In this document: in pieces, positions 6,744-7,903 of the stretch
Numbering within the stretch: the stretch's first letter is position 1
How the letters are laid out: each line of letters begins with the position of its first letter
From: an uncultured Actinomycetes bacterium
GTDB taxonomy: Bacteria; Actinomycetota; Actinomycetes; Nanopelagicales; Nanopelagicaceae
Reading direction: 5' to 3'
DNA length: 7,903 nt
Assembly (NCBI GenBank): GCA_903893085.1
Contig: CAITKS010000211.1
Span: forward strand, 1-7,903
Position numbers and translations under genes: made by a program
Notes under the pieces: model-generated
What the model saw: only the letters and a program-made list of their open reading frames with translations
Databases searched by the model: none
Told to the model about the DNA's origin: nothing

Positions 6744-7429
6744 GGGCAAGTTGCTTCGCCATATAACTGGCGGATCAAAGAAATATCCGTGGCGCCTAAT
6801 CTTGAATTACCGTACGGCGGTTGCCACGGGTCTTCTAAGACACTTGCAAACTTAGATGTAGGAGTTATGTCGCCGAGTCCTAAAACGTTGCCTAGCTCGT
6901 GCTGCACGGTGTGAATGAATTGCTTTGAATTGCTAAACCATTTAATTTGGTCAGACTTTAATTTAATTGTTGCTCGCTCGCGCGATGCGTTTGTGACCCA
7001 GGCGGACCAAAAACCAACTGCGTTTGGTTGAATTTGGGATGGGGCTAAATCTACGAAGCCAATAGTTATTTGCGGTTGAAGATCAGGCTGGACCTCTTGG
7101 AAAGAAACGGTATCAAGTGCTTTATCCCAGCTTTCGAATGCGGTGCGAATCCACTGTAATTGCTTTTGCGTGAATGCGCGGGTTATTTCTTCATCGCCAA
7201 TCGCCAATGATTGGGCTGACCAAGTGATTACCAAATCTCCAGCGGAGTTATTCCAATGCGAACCGGTCGAAAAATCAGCATAGAAGATTTCAGAGAAATT
7301 GAATTTGGCGCATGTGTTGAGTGTGTTCGCTGCTAAAACTGGAGAGGCGGCAAATGAAATCGAGGCGAGCATGGCAGAAAGAACTAAAACCGCTTTACCT
7401 TTGATGATCTCCCCGTTCGAAGTGGCCAT
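6701..7429 (-). CDS. Secreted matrixin-like protein with altered zinc site (HELGN)
   Basis: A 242-residue exported protein resembling a matrixin/M10-type metalloprotease. The signal peptide has Lys10 and Lys12, a hydrophobic core VLVLSAMLASISFAASPVLA, and probable cleavage after residue 33. The mature part shows matrixin features in order: TRAFTQKQLQWIRTAFESWDKA, ITIGFVDL, a helix QFIHTVQHELGNVLGLGD (zinc helix), SVLEDP at the Met-turn position, and DISLIRQLYG (215-224) ending the fold. The usual HExxHxxGxxH/D is here H177-E178-x-x-N181-x-x-G184-x-x-D187. The second His is therefore Asn (AAC; CAC is one base away) and the Met-turn Met is Leu198. Cys40 and Cys228 could form a disulfide. Length is normal and no frameshift is seen, so this is an intact gene with an unusual site, not a clear pseudogene. 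Protease activity is uncertain. The start is ATG 7429; no good ribosome binding site precedes it. The stop overlaps the convergent gene's terminator. Confidence 0.8.
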   Translation of the reverse strand: MATSNGEIIKGKAVLVLSAMLASISFAASPVLAANTLNTCAKFNFSEIFYADFSTGSHWNNSAGDLVITWSAQSLAIGDEEITRAFTQKQLQWIRTAFESWDKALDTVSFQEVQPDLQPQITIGFVDLAPSQIQPNAVGFWSAWVTNASRERATIKLKSDQIKWFSNSKQFIHTVQHELGNVLGLGDITPTSKFASVLEDPWQPPYGNSRLGATDISLIRQLYGEATCPKQAKATSPEVRER

Positions 7430-7437
7430 CGTAGGCG

Positions 7438-7459
7438 ATGACTGGTCAATGACTGGTCA
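7438..7459. promoter_or_regulatory. Tandem 11-bp repeat with palindromic core, candidate operator
   Basis: ATGACTGGTCA occurs twice head to tail (7438-7448 and 7449-7459). Each copy holds the near-palindrome TGAC-TG-GTCA. The pair lies in the 78-bp gap between divergent genes, 9-30 bp upstream of the matrixin-like start and about 50 bp upstream of the next gene. The 11-bp period places both sites on the same face of the helix. The binding protein is unknown. Confidence 0.45.
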
Positions 7460-7507
7460 TCTGTCAGAGGGGGGCGTTAGGTTATTGCTAGGCGAAAGGT
7501 GGAATAA

Positions 7508-7903
7508 ATGTTTGAACTATTGGCACTTGCAGCGGTGATCTACTTGTTTATCAATCGCAAGAAGAAGGTGCGCAAACCTCGGGGTATTGATGCCGAATTG
7601 CGTGAACTAGTTGAGAGCACTTATTACTCAGATGCCATGGCCGCTGAAATCAAGGGGTACTTGTTATCGGTCGTTGGCGATGATCGTGATGGCGCCGAGA
7701 AATTTTCGGATGCGCGAATTGCCCAAGCGCAATCGATTTTGGATAAGGCGGGGCCGGCAGCGTTTTATTGGATGACTGAAATCGCAACGCAGCTAGCTGT
7801 TTTATCTGCGGCCAAGATCAATGGCATGGGGACCAATGTTGAAGCAGAACTTGGATCCGTTGGTATTACACCGGATGGTGTTGTTCGCGTCGTCGTCAAA
7901 GGC
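7508..7903 (+). CDS. Membrane-anchored protein of unknown function, 3' end missing
   Basis: 132 codons are visible and the frame runs off the window end. The start is ATG 7508 with AAGGTGG (7496-7502) 5 nt upstream, a strong ribosome binding site. Residues 2-16 (FELLALAAVIYLFIN) form one N-terminal membrane segment, followed by RKKK. That charge pattern predicts the rest lies in the cytoplasm. The soluble part is mixed helical, with RGIDAELRELVESTYYSDAMAAEIKGYLLSV, then a helix AGPAAFYWMTEIATQLAVLSAAKI, and a likely strand GVVRVVVKG at the end of the visible part. I do not recognise a family and see no catalytic motif. It is divergent from the matrixin-like gene. Confidence 0.8.
   Translation, partial: MFELLALAAVIYLFINRKKKVRKPRGIDAELRELVESTYYSDAMAAEIKGYLLSVVGDDRDGAEKFSDARIAQAQSILDKAGPAAFYWMTEIATQLAVLSAAKINGMGTNVEAELGSVGITPDGVVRVVVKG

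Noticed and set aside
6701..7429. Matrixin-like gene as a pseudogene.
   Set aside because: The frame, signal peptide, length and C-terminal LYG motif are intact. Only active-site residues differ, so a functional non-canonical protein is the better reading.
7299..7538. 79-codon plus-strand open frame crossing the matrixin signal peptide and the 7508 start.
   Set aside because: It overlaps two better supported genes, and its sequence resembles no known protein.
1..7903. CRISPR arrays, tRNA or rRNA genes, insertion sequences, phage or defence genes.
   Set aside because: No regularly spaced short repeats, transposase or integrase motifs, terminal inverted repeats or tRNA-like cloverleaf segments were seen on either strand by eye.

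Overview
The window reads as a bacterial chromosome segment of moderate-to-low GC. Genes are tightly packed and there are no mobile elements or RNA genes. The gene families present fit an actinobacterium: a class-V-like MetY beside a CoA-binding protein, an iron-sulfur bacterial photolyase, and secreted proteins with Ig-like and Ala-rich tails. A streamlined freshwater lineage such as the Nanopelagicales (acI) is my guess. This rests on overall resemblance, not on a marker gene.

Layout from left to right. Positions 1-1616 (+) hold the 3' part of an O-acetylhomoserine sulfhydrylase gene, overlapped by 4 nt by a CoA-binding-fold gene. Positions 1624-3878 (-) hold a two-gene unit: a GAF-LuxR regulator with a TTG start and a strong ribosome binding site, then 17 nt later a PhrB-type iron-sulfur photolyase. 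The two units converge, with only 7 nt between their stop codons. Positions 3879-4149 are a divergent regulatory region. It contains a perfect 14-bp palindrome, three CYATAAC repeats and candidate promoters in both directions. Positions 4150-6672 (+) encode a large secreted protein. It has a signal peptide, two copies plus a partial third copy of a 246-residue beta-rich unit, an Ig-like domain, an Ala-rich helical linker and a C-terminal domain I do not recognise. A strong hairpin terminator follows and overlaps the 3' end of the convergent gene at 6701-7429 (-). That gene encodes a secreted matrixin-like protein whose zinc motif has lost its second histidine. A 78-bp divergent gap with an 11-bp tandem palindromic repeat separates it from a membrane-anchored unknown protein (7508 to the window end, +).

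How the genes work together. MetY makes homocysteine from O-acetylhomoserine and sulfide, and the overlapping CoA-binding gene is probably translationally coupled to it. The regulator and photolyase look like a stress- or light-responsive DNA-repair unit. The divergent secreted repeat protein shares its upstream region and could share control. No complete new defence or mobile system is visible. The points most worth a second look are the degenerate matrixin, the repeat architecture of the secreted protein, and the two palindromic candidate operators.
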